From PALSA-1003 sp963741315 (lineage in GTDB: Bacteria; Pseudomonadota; Gammaproteobacteria; Burkholderiales; Casimicrobiaceae), in contig CAVUHK010000004.1 of NCBI GenBank assembly GCA_963741315.1, positions 558,001-622,000 on the forward strand: DNA of 64,000 bases, read 5' to 3'. Shown here piece by piece: positions 42,595-51,068 of the stretch. Numbering within the stretch: position 1 is the stretch's first letter; the number at the start of each line of letters is the position of its first letter. The notes beneath the pieces are model-generated. The model saw only the letters and a list, made by a program, of their open reading frames with translations, did not search any database and had not been told where the DNA came from. The translations under genes and the position numbers were made by a program.

Positions 42595-43866
42595 TCAGTG
42601 CGACGCGGCGCCGTTGATGGCCAGATCGAATACCTGGTAGCTCTTGAGCATGCTGACGCCCGCCTTGAGCTTGTATTCGTCGTTGAGCGGCTCGCTCAGG
42701 ATGATCGGAACCTTGGCTTCGGACACGCCGCCGTGCGTGCGCAGGCGATGGCCTTCCAGCCCGCTGAGGTCGTGGTCCTTTTCCGATCCGCCGATGCAGA
42801 CGCCGGCCGTCGAAACGACCGACACGTCGCCTTCGCGATCCGCGGGCAGCTCGAACACGCGGCACGTGGTCTCCTTGTCGTACGCGACTTCGACGCCCTC
42901 GATGCCGCGCACCAGGTCGAGCACCTGCTGCGGAGTGGTCTTGCCGCGGCAATAGACGCGCACGAAGCCGCCCAGCGCGCCATGGTGTGCCACAAAAGCA
43001 TCGGTGATCGGGCAGATGACGGTGGTGTCGCCCTTGCCGAACTTCGCATCGAGGACATCCTGCAGCCAGATCACATTGGGCTTGCCATCGGCGGTCGACT
43101 TGTCGTTCATGCCGTGGTCCGCGGTCAACGCCACCAGCGCGCCCAGCGCGGCCAGCTTGCCGAAGCGAACATCGAGTTCCTGGTAGAAACGCTTCGCCGC
43201 CGCCTCGCTCGGCGCGTACTTGTGCTGCACGTAGTCGGTCAGAGACAGGTACATGAGATCGGGCCGGTCGCGCTCGAGGATCTTGATGCCGGCGTCGAGC
43301 ACGAACAGCGACAGCGCCTCGGAATACATGTTCGGCAGCGGCTGTCCGACGAACTCCAGCACGTTCTCGATGCCGTTTTCGGCCAGCGTGCACTGGTCGG
43401 CCTTTTCCGACGAAAAGCTGATGCTGCCTCCGGACAGGTCGAGGTTCTTTCCCAGCTGCCGTCGCAATTTGTCCTTGGCGGTGATCGACACCACGCGCGC
43501 ACCGGCGCTGGCGAACCGCGCCAGGATGGTGTCGCCGCGCAGCAGTTCCGGGCCCGACATCACCACGGCCTTGCCGGTGGCGGTGTCGAGGTAGAAGTTG
43601 CCGGAGATGCCGTGGCGCGCGGCCGGCGTGCCGGTGATGATCGACATGTTGTTGGGGCAGGTGAAGCTCGGCACCGTGCCGTCGGCCACCGTGCTGAAAC
43701 CTTGCCTGATGAAGCGCGCGATGTTGGGGATGACGCCGTCGGCCAGAAACTGCTGGAAATATGCTGGGTCGCCGCCGTCGATGCAGACGACCACGACCGG
43801 CTTGTTTGGCCACCGGTAGGTGATGCCGTTGGCGCTGACCGGTGCTTTTGTTGTTGTCGATGGCAT
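42595..43866 (-). CDS. phnA: Phosphonoacetate hydrolase PhnA
   Basis: A 423-residue alkaline-phosphatase-superfamily enzyme. It splits the carbon-phosphorus bond of phosphonoacetate to give acetate and phosphate using two metal ions. The metal Asp is D30 in VVVVCIDGGDPAYF. The nucleophilic Thr is T69 in VPSFTCPNNMSIITGT, and the second metal cluster includes LTADHGMNDKS. Length and motifs match the characterised Pseudomonas and Sinorhizobium enzymes. It is the first structural gene after the regulator, 43 nt downstream. Confidence 0.92.
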   Translation of the reverse strand: MPSTTTKAPVSANGITYRWPNKPVVVVCIDGGDPAYFQQFLADGVIPNIARFIRQGFSTVADGTVPSFTCPNNMSIITGTPAARHGISGNFYLDTATGKAVVMSGPELLRGDTILARFASAGARVVSITAKDKLRRQLGKNLDLSGGSISFSSEKADQCTLAENGIENVLEFVGQPLPNMYSEALSLFVLDAGIKILERDRPDLMYLSLTDYVQHKYAPSEAAAKRFYQELDVRFGKLAALGALVALTADHGMNDKSTADGKPNVIWLQDVLDAKFGKGDTTVICPITDAFVAHHGALGGFVRVYCRGKTTPQQVLDLVRGIEGVEVAYDKETTCRVFELPADREGDVSVVSTAGVCIGGSEKDHDLSGLEGHRLRTHGGVSEAKVPIILSEPLNDEYKLKAGVSMLKSYQVFDLAINGAASH

Positions 43867-43909
43867 GGGGAACTGCTTCCTTTCAGGCTATCCGTTGCGG
43901 GTGACAGAA

Positions 43910-44659
43910 TTAAGTCGTGACCTTGTGCGCGGCCTTGGCGCGTTGCACGGGCTCCGTTTGCAGCACCCGGTGCAGGCGTTCACGGCCATTGAGTACATGC
44001 TCGAACAAGAGGCGCCCGGCCAGCGCGCCGTCACCCTTGGCCACCGCGTTGACGATCGACTCATGGTCCTTGGTGGATGCAGGAATGCTTTCAGCGCTAC
44101 GCGCGATCACTTCGCGGCGGTAGAGATTGAGTTCGTTGACGATGCGCTGGTAGTTCTGCAGCAACGCCTGGTTCCCGGCGGCCTCGCCCAGGATCGCGTG
44201 GAATTCGATGTTCAGCGGGAAATACGCCTGCGCATCGAGGGCGCGGCTGGCGGCGTGCATGCGCTTGACGATGTCGCGCAGACGTTGCAGTTGCGCCGGC
44301 AGTATGCGCTCTGCGGCGAGGCGCCCGATGAGCCCATCGAGCGCGGCCCGGACCTCGTAGATCTCATAGGCTTCCTCGAGCGAGACCTGGCGCACGAACA
44401 CTCCGCGGTTCTTCTCGGTGCGCACCAGGCCGGACTGGTCGAGCGCGCGAAACGCTTCGCGCACCGGACCGCGCGATACCCGCAACTCGCTGGCAATTTC
44501 GGCTTCGTTGAGTTTGGCACCGGCCTCGAGTTCACCGGAGATGATCTGCCGCTCGAGTTCACGCTGCACAAGTGTGGTCAGCGAGTGTGCCCGCAGCACG
44601 TCGATGGCCGTGTCGTGGGGAGTAACGGGTGCCTGCTCGACGGGCTTGCTGCGAGGCAT
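43910..44659 (-). CDS. GntR-family (FCD subfamily) regulator of the phosphonate operon
   Basis: A 249-residue regulator with an N-terminal winged helix (about residues 25-90: LNEAEIASELRVSRGPVREAFRAL) and an FCD ligand domain (about 100-225, with a metal-type NIEFHAIL). It is the first gene of the phosphonate operon and its promoter contains a palindrome of the GntR operator class. It is most likely a self-regulated repressor responding to a phosphonate or its aldehyde/acid product. The ATG at 44659 gives a normal family length; an in-frame ATG at 44737 lies upstream of the promoter -35. Confidence 0.88.
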   Translation of the reverse strand: MPRSKPVEQAPVTPHDTAIDVLRAHSLTTLVQRELERQIISGELEAGAKLNEAEIASELRVSRGPVREAFRALDQSGLVRTEKNRGVFVRQVSLEEAYEIYEVRAALDGLIGRLAAERILPAQLQRLRDIVKRMHAASRALDAQAYFPLNIEFHAILGEAAGNQALLQNYQRIVNELNLYRREVIARSAESIPASTKDHESIVNAVAKGDGALAGRLLFEHVLNGRERLHRVLQTEPVQRAKAAHKVTT

Positions 44660-44690
44660 GGAGGAAGACCAGGTTGGCAACGGGCAAGGG

Positions 44691-44718
44691 ATTATTGCGC
44701 TTTTTAGTATATTGTCAA
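44691..44718 (-). promoter_or_regulatory. Promoter of the phosphonate operon
   Basis: On the minus strand there is a perfect -35 TTGACA (44713-44718), a 16-nt spacer and -10 AATAAT (44691-44696, five of six). Transcription would start about 25 nt before the regulator ATG at 44659. The -35 lies inside the palindromic operator. Confidence 0.6.
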
Positions 44719-44724
44719 CAATAT
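44709..44724. promoter_or_regulatory. 16-bp palindromic operator for the GntR regulator
   Basis: ATATTGTCAACAATAT has perfect 7-bp arms around CA. The core TTGT-CA-ACAA fits the TNGT...ACNA pattern of GntR-family operators. It overlaps the -35 element of the phosphonate promoter, so binding would block RNA polymerase. Confidence 0.6.
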
Positions 44725-44865
44725 TTTGTTGGCACAAATCGGACCACGCAAGGACCTGCCACTGCCCCTAGCGAGGCGGTGTACATAGGCCCTGCCTTGA
44801 GGTCGGGGCTTTATACTTTGCGCGTAAGCGCCTCAAGGAAACGCAGCCGCCCACCCCCTGCGATC

Positions 44866-45810
44866 ATGAACGACCACACACGCGGCGATTGGCCCGAACT
44901 GCCCTACCCGGCCTGGAGCGACACCTGCTCCACCCTGCACTTGTGGACCCAGATCGTCGGGAAGATTCGGCTGGCGACCACGCCATGGCTCAATCACAGC
45001 TGGCACGTCCCGCTGTACGTGACCGCAGAGGGCCTGACCACCTCGCCGATGCCCCACGGCGCCGTCACCTTCGAAATCCGTTTCAATTTTGTCGAGCATT
45101 TGCTCGAATTGAGCGTCAGCAACGGTCGTCGCGCCAGCATCAAGCTGGAACCCCGGTCGGTCGCCGAGTTCAAGGATGCCGTCCTCGGCGCGCTTGCGGC
45201 GCTCGAAGTGCCGGTCGCCATTCGCGACTTACCGTGCGAAATCGCCGGCGCGACTCCTTTTTCGCGCGATCACGTCCATGCGGCGTACGACGCGGAATAC
45301 GCACAGCGATTCTGGCGTGTCCTGCTTCAGGTCGATCGCGTATTCAAACAGTTCCGCAGCGGATTCATCGGCAAGTGCAGTCCGGTCCATTTCTTCTGGG
45401 GCAGCTTCGATCTGGCGGTGACCCGCTTTTCCGGGCGGCGCGCACCGCTGCATCCCGGTATCGCGCCAGGCGTCGCCGCCAGCGTGATGCAGGAGGCGTA
45501 TTCGCACGAGGTGAGCAGTGCCGGCTTCTGGCCGGGAGGCAATGGCGTCGATGCGTCGTTCTACTCGTACGCCTACCCGGAGCCCGCAGGTTTCCGCAAT
45601 GCGCGTATCGATCCCGAGGCTGCGGCCTTCAGCGAGACGCTGGGGGAATTCGTGCTGCCGTACGCTGCAGTGCGCGCGGCCAGCGATCCGGCGGCCGCCG
45701 TGCTCGAATTCCTGCAAAGCACGTACGACGCGGCTGCGGACGCAGGACGCTGGGACCGCGCCGCGCTGGAATGTCTGCAAGGCTCTGTCGGCGTCTGCCG
45801 CGCGGTTTGA
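44866..45810 (+). CDS. DUF5996 family protein
   Basis: A 314-residue cytoplasmic protein that fits the DUF5996 family, whose function is unknown. Typical stretches are WPELPYPAWSDTCSTLHLWTQIVGKIRLA near the N-terminus (seen in pieces), a VPLYVTAEGLTTSPMPHG segment, FVEHLLEL, and a C-terminal FYSYAYPEPAGF region. It is divergent from the phosphonate regulator and monocistronic, ending at a strong hairpin. I cannot assign a reaction. Confidence 0.78.
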   Translation: MNDHTRGDWPELPYPAWSDTCSTLHLWTQIVGKIRLATTPWLNHSWHVPLYVTAEGLTTSPMPHGAVTFEIRFNFVEHLLELSVSNGRRASIKLEPRSVAEFKDAVLGALAALEVPVAIRDLPCEIAGATPFSRDHVHAAYDAEYAQRFWRVLLQVDRVFKQFRSGFIGKCSPVHFFWGSFDLAVTRFSGRRAPLHPGIAPGVAASVMQEAYSHEVSSAGFWPGGNGVDASFYSYAYPEPAGFRNARIDPEAAAFSETLGEFVLPYAAVRAASDPAAAVLEFLQSTYDAAADAGRWDRAALECLQGSVGVCRAV

Positions 45811-45839
45811 TTCAGGGTCGGGATATCTCCCCTCGAAAG

Positions 45840-45868
45840 CACAACGGCCGCATGAAGCGGCCGTTGTG
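45840..45868. terminator. Bidirectional hairpin terminator
   Basis: CACAACGGCCGC (45840-45851) and GCGGCCGTTGTG (45857-45868) make a perfect 12-bp stem with a 5-nt loop. It lies between the convergent DUF5996 and PEP-CTERM genes and can serve both. T-runs are weak. Confidence 0.7.
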
Positions 45869-45888
45869 ATTGTGAAGGTCGGACGTGG

Positions 45889-46452
45889 TCAGGCGCGTCG
45901 CGACCGCGACATCGAGAATCCCAGGATCCCCAGTGCAAGGGCGACCAGCGCCAAGGACCCGGGCTCGGGCACAGCCACCGCGCGAATGATGAAGAATCCG
46001 GCGCCGCTACCAAACGGCGAATTGGTCACAATGCCGGTGAGCGAATGGTTGCCAGCACCGAGCAGGAACGTGCCATGGCTCAGCAGCGGATTGGCCAGGC
46101 AGCTTAGTACCGCGTTACCGCAGACATCTCCTGCGCTGGTCGCAACCGCATTGGTGGAGCCGATGCTGACGTTATTGTCGAAGAGTTGGAATTGATCGCC
46201 CGCACTGAACCCGTCCGTGACAATCAGTTGGAATGGCCCGGCGAGATTGATCGTCCAAGGCGCGTTCGGCGCAAAAACGCCAATATTGCCCAGTGTGAAG
46301 CCTGGGGTGCCGCTGATCAGCGCGGACCCGGTACCGTTAAAGCCGAACGTGTACCAAGTTCCGGTCACAATCGGATCGGCCCGCGCCGACGACATCGCAC
46401 CGGTAAGCGCCAGCCCGAGCGCCAATGTAGAGAGCAAATTTCTTAGTTTCAT
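45889..46452 (-). CDS. PEP-CTERM sorted surface protein
   Basis: A 187-residue secreted protein. It has an N-terminal signal (ending SSARA near residue 25), a beta-rich middle with two cysteines, and a classic C-terminal sorting signal: VPEPGSLALVALALGILGF then SMSRSRRA. The exosortase EpsH/XrtA system recognises this signal; none is encoded in the window. These proteins are usually tied to extracellular polysaccharide or biofilm. No clear ribosome site precedes the ATG. Confidence 0.88.
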   Translation of the reverse strand: MKLRNLLSTLALGLALTGAMSSARADPIVTGTWYTFGFNGTGSALISGTPGFTLGNIGVFAPNAPWTINLAGPFQLIVTDGFSAGDQFQLFDNNVSIGSTNAVATSAGDVCGNAVLSCLANPLLSHGTFLLGAGNHSLTGIVTNSPFGSGAGFFIIRAVAVPEPGSLALVALALGILGFSMSRSRRA

Positions 46453-46584
46453 CGAAGTCCCCCGTATTGACGCCGGCAGCCCGGCTCATGAGGACAGTAG
46501 CAAATGGCGCGCCAACGATATATCGCTTGACTATCAGCAACTTGGGCTCACCGCGCCCAGTCAATGTAAGAATTTTCGACGGAT

Positions 46585-47346
46585 TCAGGTCTTGAGTCGG
46601 TATCCAGTCCTGAAAATCCACGCCACGATGGCGAGCAGTATCGCCAGGAACACGACGGTCATCGTCAGGCTGATCGCCACGCTGACATCGGCAATGCCAT
46701 AGAAACTCCAGCGGAACCCGCTGACAAGGTAGACGACCGGATTGAGCAGCGTCACCTTCTGCCAGAACGGCGGCAGGATGTCGATGGAGTAGAAGCTGCC
46801 GCCGAGGAACGTCAGCGGCGTGATGATGAGCAGCGGGACGACCTGCAGCTTTTCGAAGCCGTCCGCCCAGATGCCAATGATGAAACCCAGCAGGCTGAAC
46901 GTCACCGCGGTGAGCACCATGAACAGCACCATCCACAACGGATGGAGGATCTGCAGCGGCACGAACATGCCGGCGGTGGCGAGGATGATCACGCCGAGGA
47001 TGATCGACTTGGTCGCGGCGGCACCGACATAGCTCAACAGGATCTCAACGTAGGAAACAGGTGCCGACAGAAGCTCGTAGATGGTGCCGGTGAACTTCGG
47101 AAAGTAGATCCCGAACGACGCATTCGAGATGCTCTGCGTCAACAGCGAAAGCATGATGAGCCCCGGCACGATGAACGCGCCGTAGCTGATACCGCCGATT
47201 TCCTGGATCCGCGAACCGATCGCCGCGCCGAATACAACGAAGTAGAGCGACGTGGAGATCACCGGCGAGATGATGCTTTGCATCACCGTGCGCCGGGCGC
47301 GCGCCATTTCGAAGCCATAAATTGCGCGGACCGCATGCAGATTCAT
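46585..47346 (-). CDS. ABC-2 type exporter permease
   Basis: A 253-residue permease with six hydrophobic spans and the ABC-2 signature region IITPLTFLGGSFYSIDILPPFWQ near residue 190 (seen in two parts). It forms a pair with the ATPase gene just upstream, whose stop it overlaps by ATGA. Members export drugs, polysaccharides or lipids; the cargo is unknown. The C-terminus ends on a cytoplasmic FRTGYRLKT. Confidence 0.9.
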   Translation of the reverse strand: MNLHAVRAIYGFEMARARRTVMQSIISPVISTSLYFVVFGAAIGSRIQEIGGISYGAFIVPGLIMLSLLTQSISNASFGIYFPKFTGTIYELLSAPVSYVEILLSYVGAAATKSIILGVIILATAGMFVPLQILHPLWMVLFMVLTAVTFSLLGFIIGIWADGFEKLQVVPLLIITPLTFLGGSFYSIDILPPFWQKVTLLNPVVYLVSGFRWSFYGIADVSVAISLTMTVVFLAILLAIVAWIFRTGYRLKT

Positions 47347-48269
47347 GACTCCTCCCGCACCAGGCTCACAAAGATGTCCTCGAGCGAAGTCTGGGTTGTG
47401 TGCAGGTCCTTGAATTCAATGCCCGCCTTGTTGAGGTTCTCCAACAGCGCGACGATGCCGGTACGCTCGTCGCGCGCGTCGTAGCTGTATATCAATTCGT
47501 TGCCGTTCTCGGCGAGCGCAAGGCGGTAGGCGCCCAGCTCGGGGGGAATGCTCTGCAATGCGTTCTGCAACTGCAGCGTGAGCTGTTTCTTGCCGAGCTT
47601 GCGCATCAGCTCCGCTTTTTCCTCCACCAGGATGATCTCGCCCTTGCTGATCACCCCGATCCGATTGGCCATTTCCTCGGCCTCGTCGATGTAGTGCGTT
47701 GTCAGGATGATCGTCACGCCGTTGTCGCGCAGCGTACGTACCAGTTGCCACATGTCGCGCCGAAGGTTGACGTCGACGCCCGCGGTCGGTTCGTCGAGGA
47801 ACAGGATCTGCGGCTCGTGCGACAGCGCCTTGGCGATGAGCAGGCGGCGCTTCATGCCACCCGACAGCGTCATGACCCTGCTGTCCTTCCTGTCCCAGAG
47901 CGACAGCTCCCTCAGCACGCGCTCGATGTGGCCCGGGTTGGCGGCCTTGCCGAACAGCCCGCGGCTGAACGACACCGTCGCCCAGACGCTTTCGAAGGCA
48001 TCGGTGGTCAGCTCCTGCGGCACCAGGCCGATCAGCGAGCGCGCGGCACGATAATCGGTAACGATATCGTGGCCATCGACGAGAATGGTGCCGGCGCTGG
48101 GATTGACGATCCCGCAGATCGCGCTGATCAGCGTCGTCTTGCCGGCGCCGTTGGGACCCAGCAGGGCGAAGATCTCGCCACGGCGGATGTCCAGGTTGAT
48201 GCCCTTGAGCGCCTGGAACCCGGACGCATAGGTCTTCGAGAGACCGGAAACTGAAATGATTGGCTGCAT
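47343..48269 (-). CDS. ABC exporter ATPase (ABC-2 partner)
   Basis: A 308-residue ATPase with Walker A (GPNGAGKTT), Q-loop, signature LSGGMKRRLLIAKAL, Walker B (ILFLDEPTAGVD) and H-loop in LTTHYIDEAEEMA. A C-terminal 85-residue extension follows, usual in the DrrA/CcmA-like exporters. It is the first gene of a two-gene operon with the ABC-2 permease. Confidence 0.92.
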   Translation of the reverse strand: MQPIISVSGLSKTYASGFQALKGINLDIRRGEIFALLGPNGAGKTTLISAICGIVNPSAGTILVDGHDIVTDYRAARSLIGLVPQELTTDAFESVWATVSFSRGLFGKAANPGHIERVLRELSLWDRKDSRVMTLSGGMKRRLLIAKALSHEPQILFLDEPTAGVDVNLRRDMWQLVRTLRDNGVTIILTTHYIDEAEEMANRIGVISKGEIILVEEKAELMRKLGKKQLTLQLQNALQSIPPELGAYRLALAENGNELIYSYDARDERTGIVALLENLNKAGIEFKDLHTTQTSLEDIFVSLVREES

Positions 48270-48371
48270 GAATGCGACGATACCAGACGGACCTGCCGGT
48301 CGTCGCAGATCAACAGCCTTGAGGGGCCAGTGTCAAACTGCCACCGGCGCCCGTCCCTCGACGGCGTCAGT

Positions 48372-48860
48372 TCATTTCTTCTTCTGAGGCGCCTCACCCA
48401 CCACCTCGAGTTTGACCGTTGCCGTACCGTTCTTCTTCATGCCGAGCTTCGCGGCTGCCGCAGCCGACAGGTCGATCACGCGGCCCGCCTGTGTTGGTCC
48501 GCGGTCGTTGATGCGCACTTCCACCGACTTGTTGTTCTTCGTGTTGGTCACCTTGACCTTGGTACCGAAGGGCAGCGATGGATGCGCAGCGGTCAGCTCG
48601 TTCTGGTGGAAGATCTGGCCGCTGGCGGTCTTGTGACCATTCAATTTGTCGGAGTACACCGAGCCGATTCCCTCCATCCTGTCCGCGCTAGTTGCGGCGG
48701 GAGCAGGAGCGGCCACGGCCGGCGGTGGTGCGACGGGCGCGGCTGCGGGGGCCGGTGCGGGCGTCGGGGCAGCCGCCGCAGGGTTGGGCGCCTGCGCGTA
48801 CGAGAGTCCTGACATCGTCAATACGGTGAGGGCGAACAGTGCTGGCTTGCTGAACTTCAT
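48372..48860 (-). CDS. rlpA: RlpA-like septal ring lytic transglycosylase
   Basis: A 162-residue secreted protein. It has a signal peptide ending SYAQA near residue 23 without a lipobox, an Ala/Pro-rich linker of about 35 residues, then a double-psi beta-barrel. The barrel has SVYSDKLNGHKTASGQIF, LPFGTKVKVTN and VRINDRGP-type residues including the catalytic-type Asp. RlpA cleaves bare glycan strands at the division septum. It lacks the C-terminal SPOR domain of E. coli RlpA. The ATG at 48860 follows GAAGGA; an upstream ATG at 48881 has no site. Confidence 0.88.
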   Translation of the reverse strand: MKFSKPALFALTVLTMSGLSYAQAPNPAAAAPTPAPAPAAAPVAPPPAVAAPAPAATSADRMEGIGSVYSDKLNGHKTASGQIFHQNELTAAHPSLPFGTKVKVTNTKNNKSVEVRINDRGPTQAGRVIDLSAAAAAKLGMKKNGTATVKLEVVGEAPQKKK

Positions 48861-48959
48861 GGTGTCGTTTCCTTCGTTCATCGTCGCAAGAATGCGTCCG
48901 GCATTGTAAGCCCCGACGCCCGAGTGAATGGCTGTTCCAGTTGCGCGCGGTCCCGAGGC

Positions 48960-51068
48960 TTAGAGCTTGCCGGGGTAGTGGCACGCGACCCACTGACCCG
49001 GCAGACGCTCGGCCAGTGGCGGGATCTCGTTCGCGCAACGTTCGGTCGCGATCGGGCAGCGGGTGCGAAAGCGACAACCGCTGGGCAGGTCGATGGCGCT
49101 GGGAGGCTCACCGGTCACCCGTACCCGCTCGCGTCTGCGCTCGACGACGGCATCGGGAATCGGAGCCGCCGCGATCAGCGACCGGGTGTACGGATGCAAT
49201 GGCGCGTCGAACAGCGCGCTCGCCGGCGCAACCTCCATCACCTTGCCCAGGTAGAGCACGACGATCCTGTCCGACACATGCCGCACCACCGCGAGGTCGT
49301 GCGCGATGAACAGGTACGTCAGCGCGAAGCGCTGCTGCAGGTCGATGAGCAGGTTGATGATCTGCGCCTGGATGTTGACGTCGAGCGCGGAAATCGGCTC
49401 GTCGGCAACGATGAACTCGGGACTGACCGCCAGCGCGCGGGCAATCGAAATGCGTTGCCGCTGGCCGCCGGAGAATTCGTGCGGGAAGCGTCCGGCCGCC
49501 TGTGCCGGCAGCCCGACCACATCGAGCAGTTCGCGCACGCGCGCTTGCGCCTGGGGTGCGTCCTCCGCCATGCCGTGCAACTGCAGCGGCCCGGCCAGGA
49601 TCTGTCCAACCGTCATGCGCGGGTTGAGCGACGCATAGGGATCCTGAAAGATCATCTGCAGGCGCCGGCGCAGCGGACGAATCGTCGCCGCATTGGCGTG
49701 CGTGATGTCGACGCCGCCGTATGCAATCGTGCCGGCGGTCGGCGCGTGCAGGCGCACGATCAGGCGACCCAGCGTCGACTTGCCGCAACCCGATTCGCCG
49801 ACGAGGCCGACGGTTTCGCCCTTGTATACGGTCAGGTCGACGCCGTCGACGGCGTGTAGCACGCGCGGCGCGCCAAAGAACGATGTCTTGGCCAGCGGAA
49901 AATGCTTTTTCACGTCCCGTAGTTCCAGCAGCGCTTCGCCGCGCGTCGCGCTCGCAGCGTCGGCCACCGCGTACGACACGGTCGAACGCGCGGCGGCGCG
50001 CGGCGACGACCCGGATGCGTCGGATGTCGACACCGCGGGTCCCGTGCCGATCGCCGGCAGGACCCCACCGCCCTGCGTCACCCAGCAACGCGCTACACGA
50101 CCGGGTTCCGAGGATTTCAATTGCGGATGCTTGTCGCAGGCGTCGATCGCGAACGGGCAGCGCGGCTGGAAGCGGCAACCTTCAGGCCAATGCGCGGGAT
50201 CCGGCGGCGTACCTTCGATCGTGACCAGCTTCTTCTCGCCGGGCGTATGGCGATCGAGCCTCGGAACCGCATTGAGCAGCGCCCACGTATAGGGATGCTT
50301 CGGATCCGCGAGCAGTTTCTCGGCCGGCCCCTCCTCCACCACCTCGCCCGCGTACATCACCACGATGCGCGAACAGATGTTGGCGATGACGCCGAGGTCG
50401 TGGCTGATCAGGATGATCGCAGTGCCGAAGTCCGCGTTCAGCTCGCGCAGCAGGTCGAGGATTTGCGCCTGGATGGTCACGTCGAGCGCGGTGGTCGGCT
50501 CGTCGGCGATCAGCAGCACGGGCTCGTTCGAAAAGCCCATCGCCAGCATCACCCGCTGGCGCATACCGCCGGAGTACTGGTGCGGATACGAATCGACCGC
50601 GCGCTTGGGCGCGTTGATGCCCATCCGTCCGAGCAGGTCGACCGCACGCGCCAGCGCGCTCTTGGGCGTGAAGCGGCCGTGCTCGACCATGGTCTCGACG
50701 AGCTGCCGCGCGATCTTGAGGACCGGGTTCAGCGATGTCATCGGGTCCTGGAAGACCATCGCGACTTCGCCACCGCGCAGCTTGCGCAGCGCGTTGCCAT
50801 CGAGCGTCACGACATCGCGCCCGCGGAAGTCGATGCGCCCGGAAACGATTCGCCCCGGCTCTTCGATCAGCCGGATGATCGACTTGGCGGTAATGCTCTT
50901 GCCTGATCCGGATTCGCCGACGATGCCCAGCGTCTCGCCGGCGTGCACATGGAACGTGACGCCGTCGACCGCGCGCACGACGCCCGCGTCGGTGAAGAAA
51001 TGCGTGCGCAGATCCTCGACCGAGAGGATCGGAAGCGCCTCGCTTACCACGTCACCGGCGACGGGCAT
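48960..51068 (-). CDS. Peptide/nickel-type ABC transporter, fused double ATPase
   Basis: A 702-residue protein with two complete ATPase domains. The first (about 10-330) has GESGSGKSI and SGGMRQRVMLAMG, with VLLIADEPTTALD; the second (about 400-700) has GESGCGKSTLGR, SGGQRQRISIARAL and FIVADEPISALD. Each is followed by the oligopeptide-transporter extension with cysteine-rich GCRFQPRCPFA and GCRFRTRCPIA. These are the DppD- and DppF-like halves joined by a 60-residue Ala/Ser-rich linker. It powers the neighbouring permeases; its start overlaps the permease end by 17 bp. Confidence 0.92.
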   Translation of the reverse strand: MPVAGDVVSEALPILSVEDLRTHFFTDAGVVRAVDGVTFHVHAGETLGIVGESGSGKSITAKSIIRLIEEPGRIVSGRIDFRGRDVVTLDGNALRKLRGGEVAMVFQDPMTSLNPVLKIARQLVETMVEHGRFTPKSALARAVDLLGRMGINAPKRAVDSYPHQYSGGMRQRVMLAMGFSNEPVLLIADEPTTALDVTIQAQILDLLRELNADFGTAIILISHDLGVIANICSRIVVMYAGEVVEEGPAEKLLADPKHPYTWALLNAVPRLDRHTPGEKKLVTIEGTPPDPAHWPEGCRFQPRCPFAIDACDKHPQLKSSEPGRVARCWVTQGGGVLPAIGTGPAVSTSDASGSSPRAAARSTVSYAVADAASATRGEALLELRDVKKHFPLAKTSFFGAPRVLHAVDGVDLTVYKGETVGLVGESGCGKSTLGRLIVRLHAPTAGTIAYGGVDITHANAATIRPLRRRLQMIFQDPYASLNPRMTVGQILAGPLQLHGMAEDAPQAQARVRELLDVVGLPAQAAGRFPHEFSGGQRQRISIARALAVSPEFIVADEPISALDVNIQAQIINLLIDLQQRFALTYLFIAHDLAVVRHVSDRIVVLYLGKVMEVAPASALFDAPLHPYTRSLIAAAPIPDAVVERRRERVRVTGEPPSAIDLPSGCRFRTRCPIATERCANEIPPLAERLPGQWVACHYPGKL

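Noticed and set aside
44797..44817. TTGAGG and TATACT upstream of the DUF5996 gene as a promoter
   Set aside because: The spacer is only 9 nt, too short for sigma-70.
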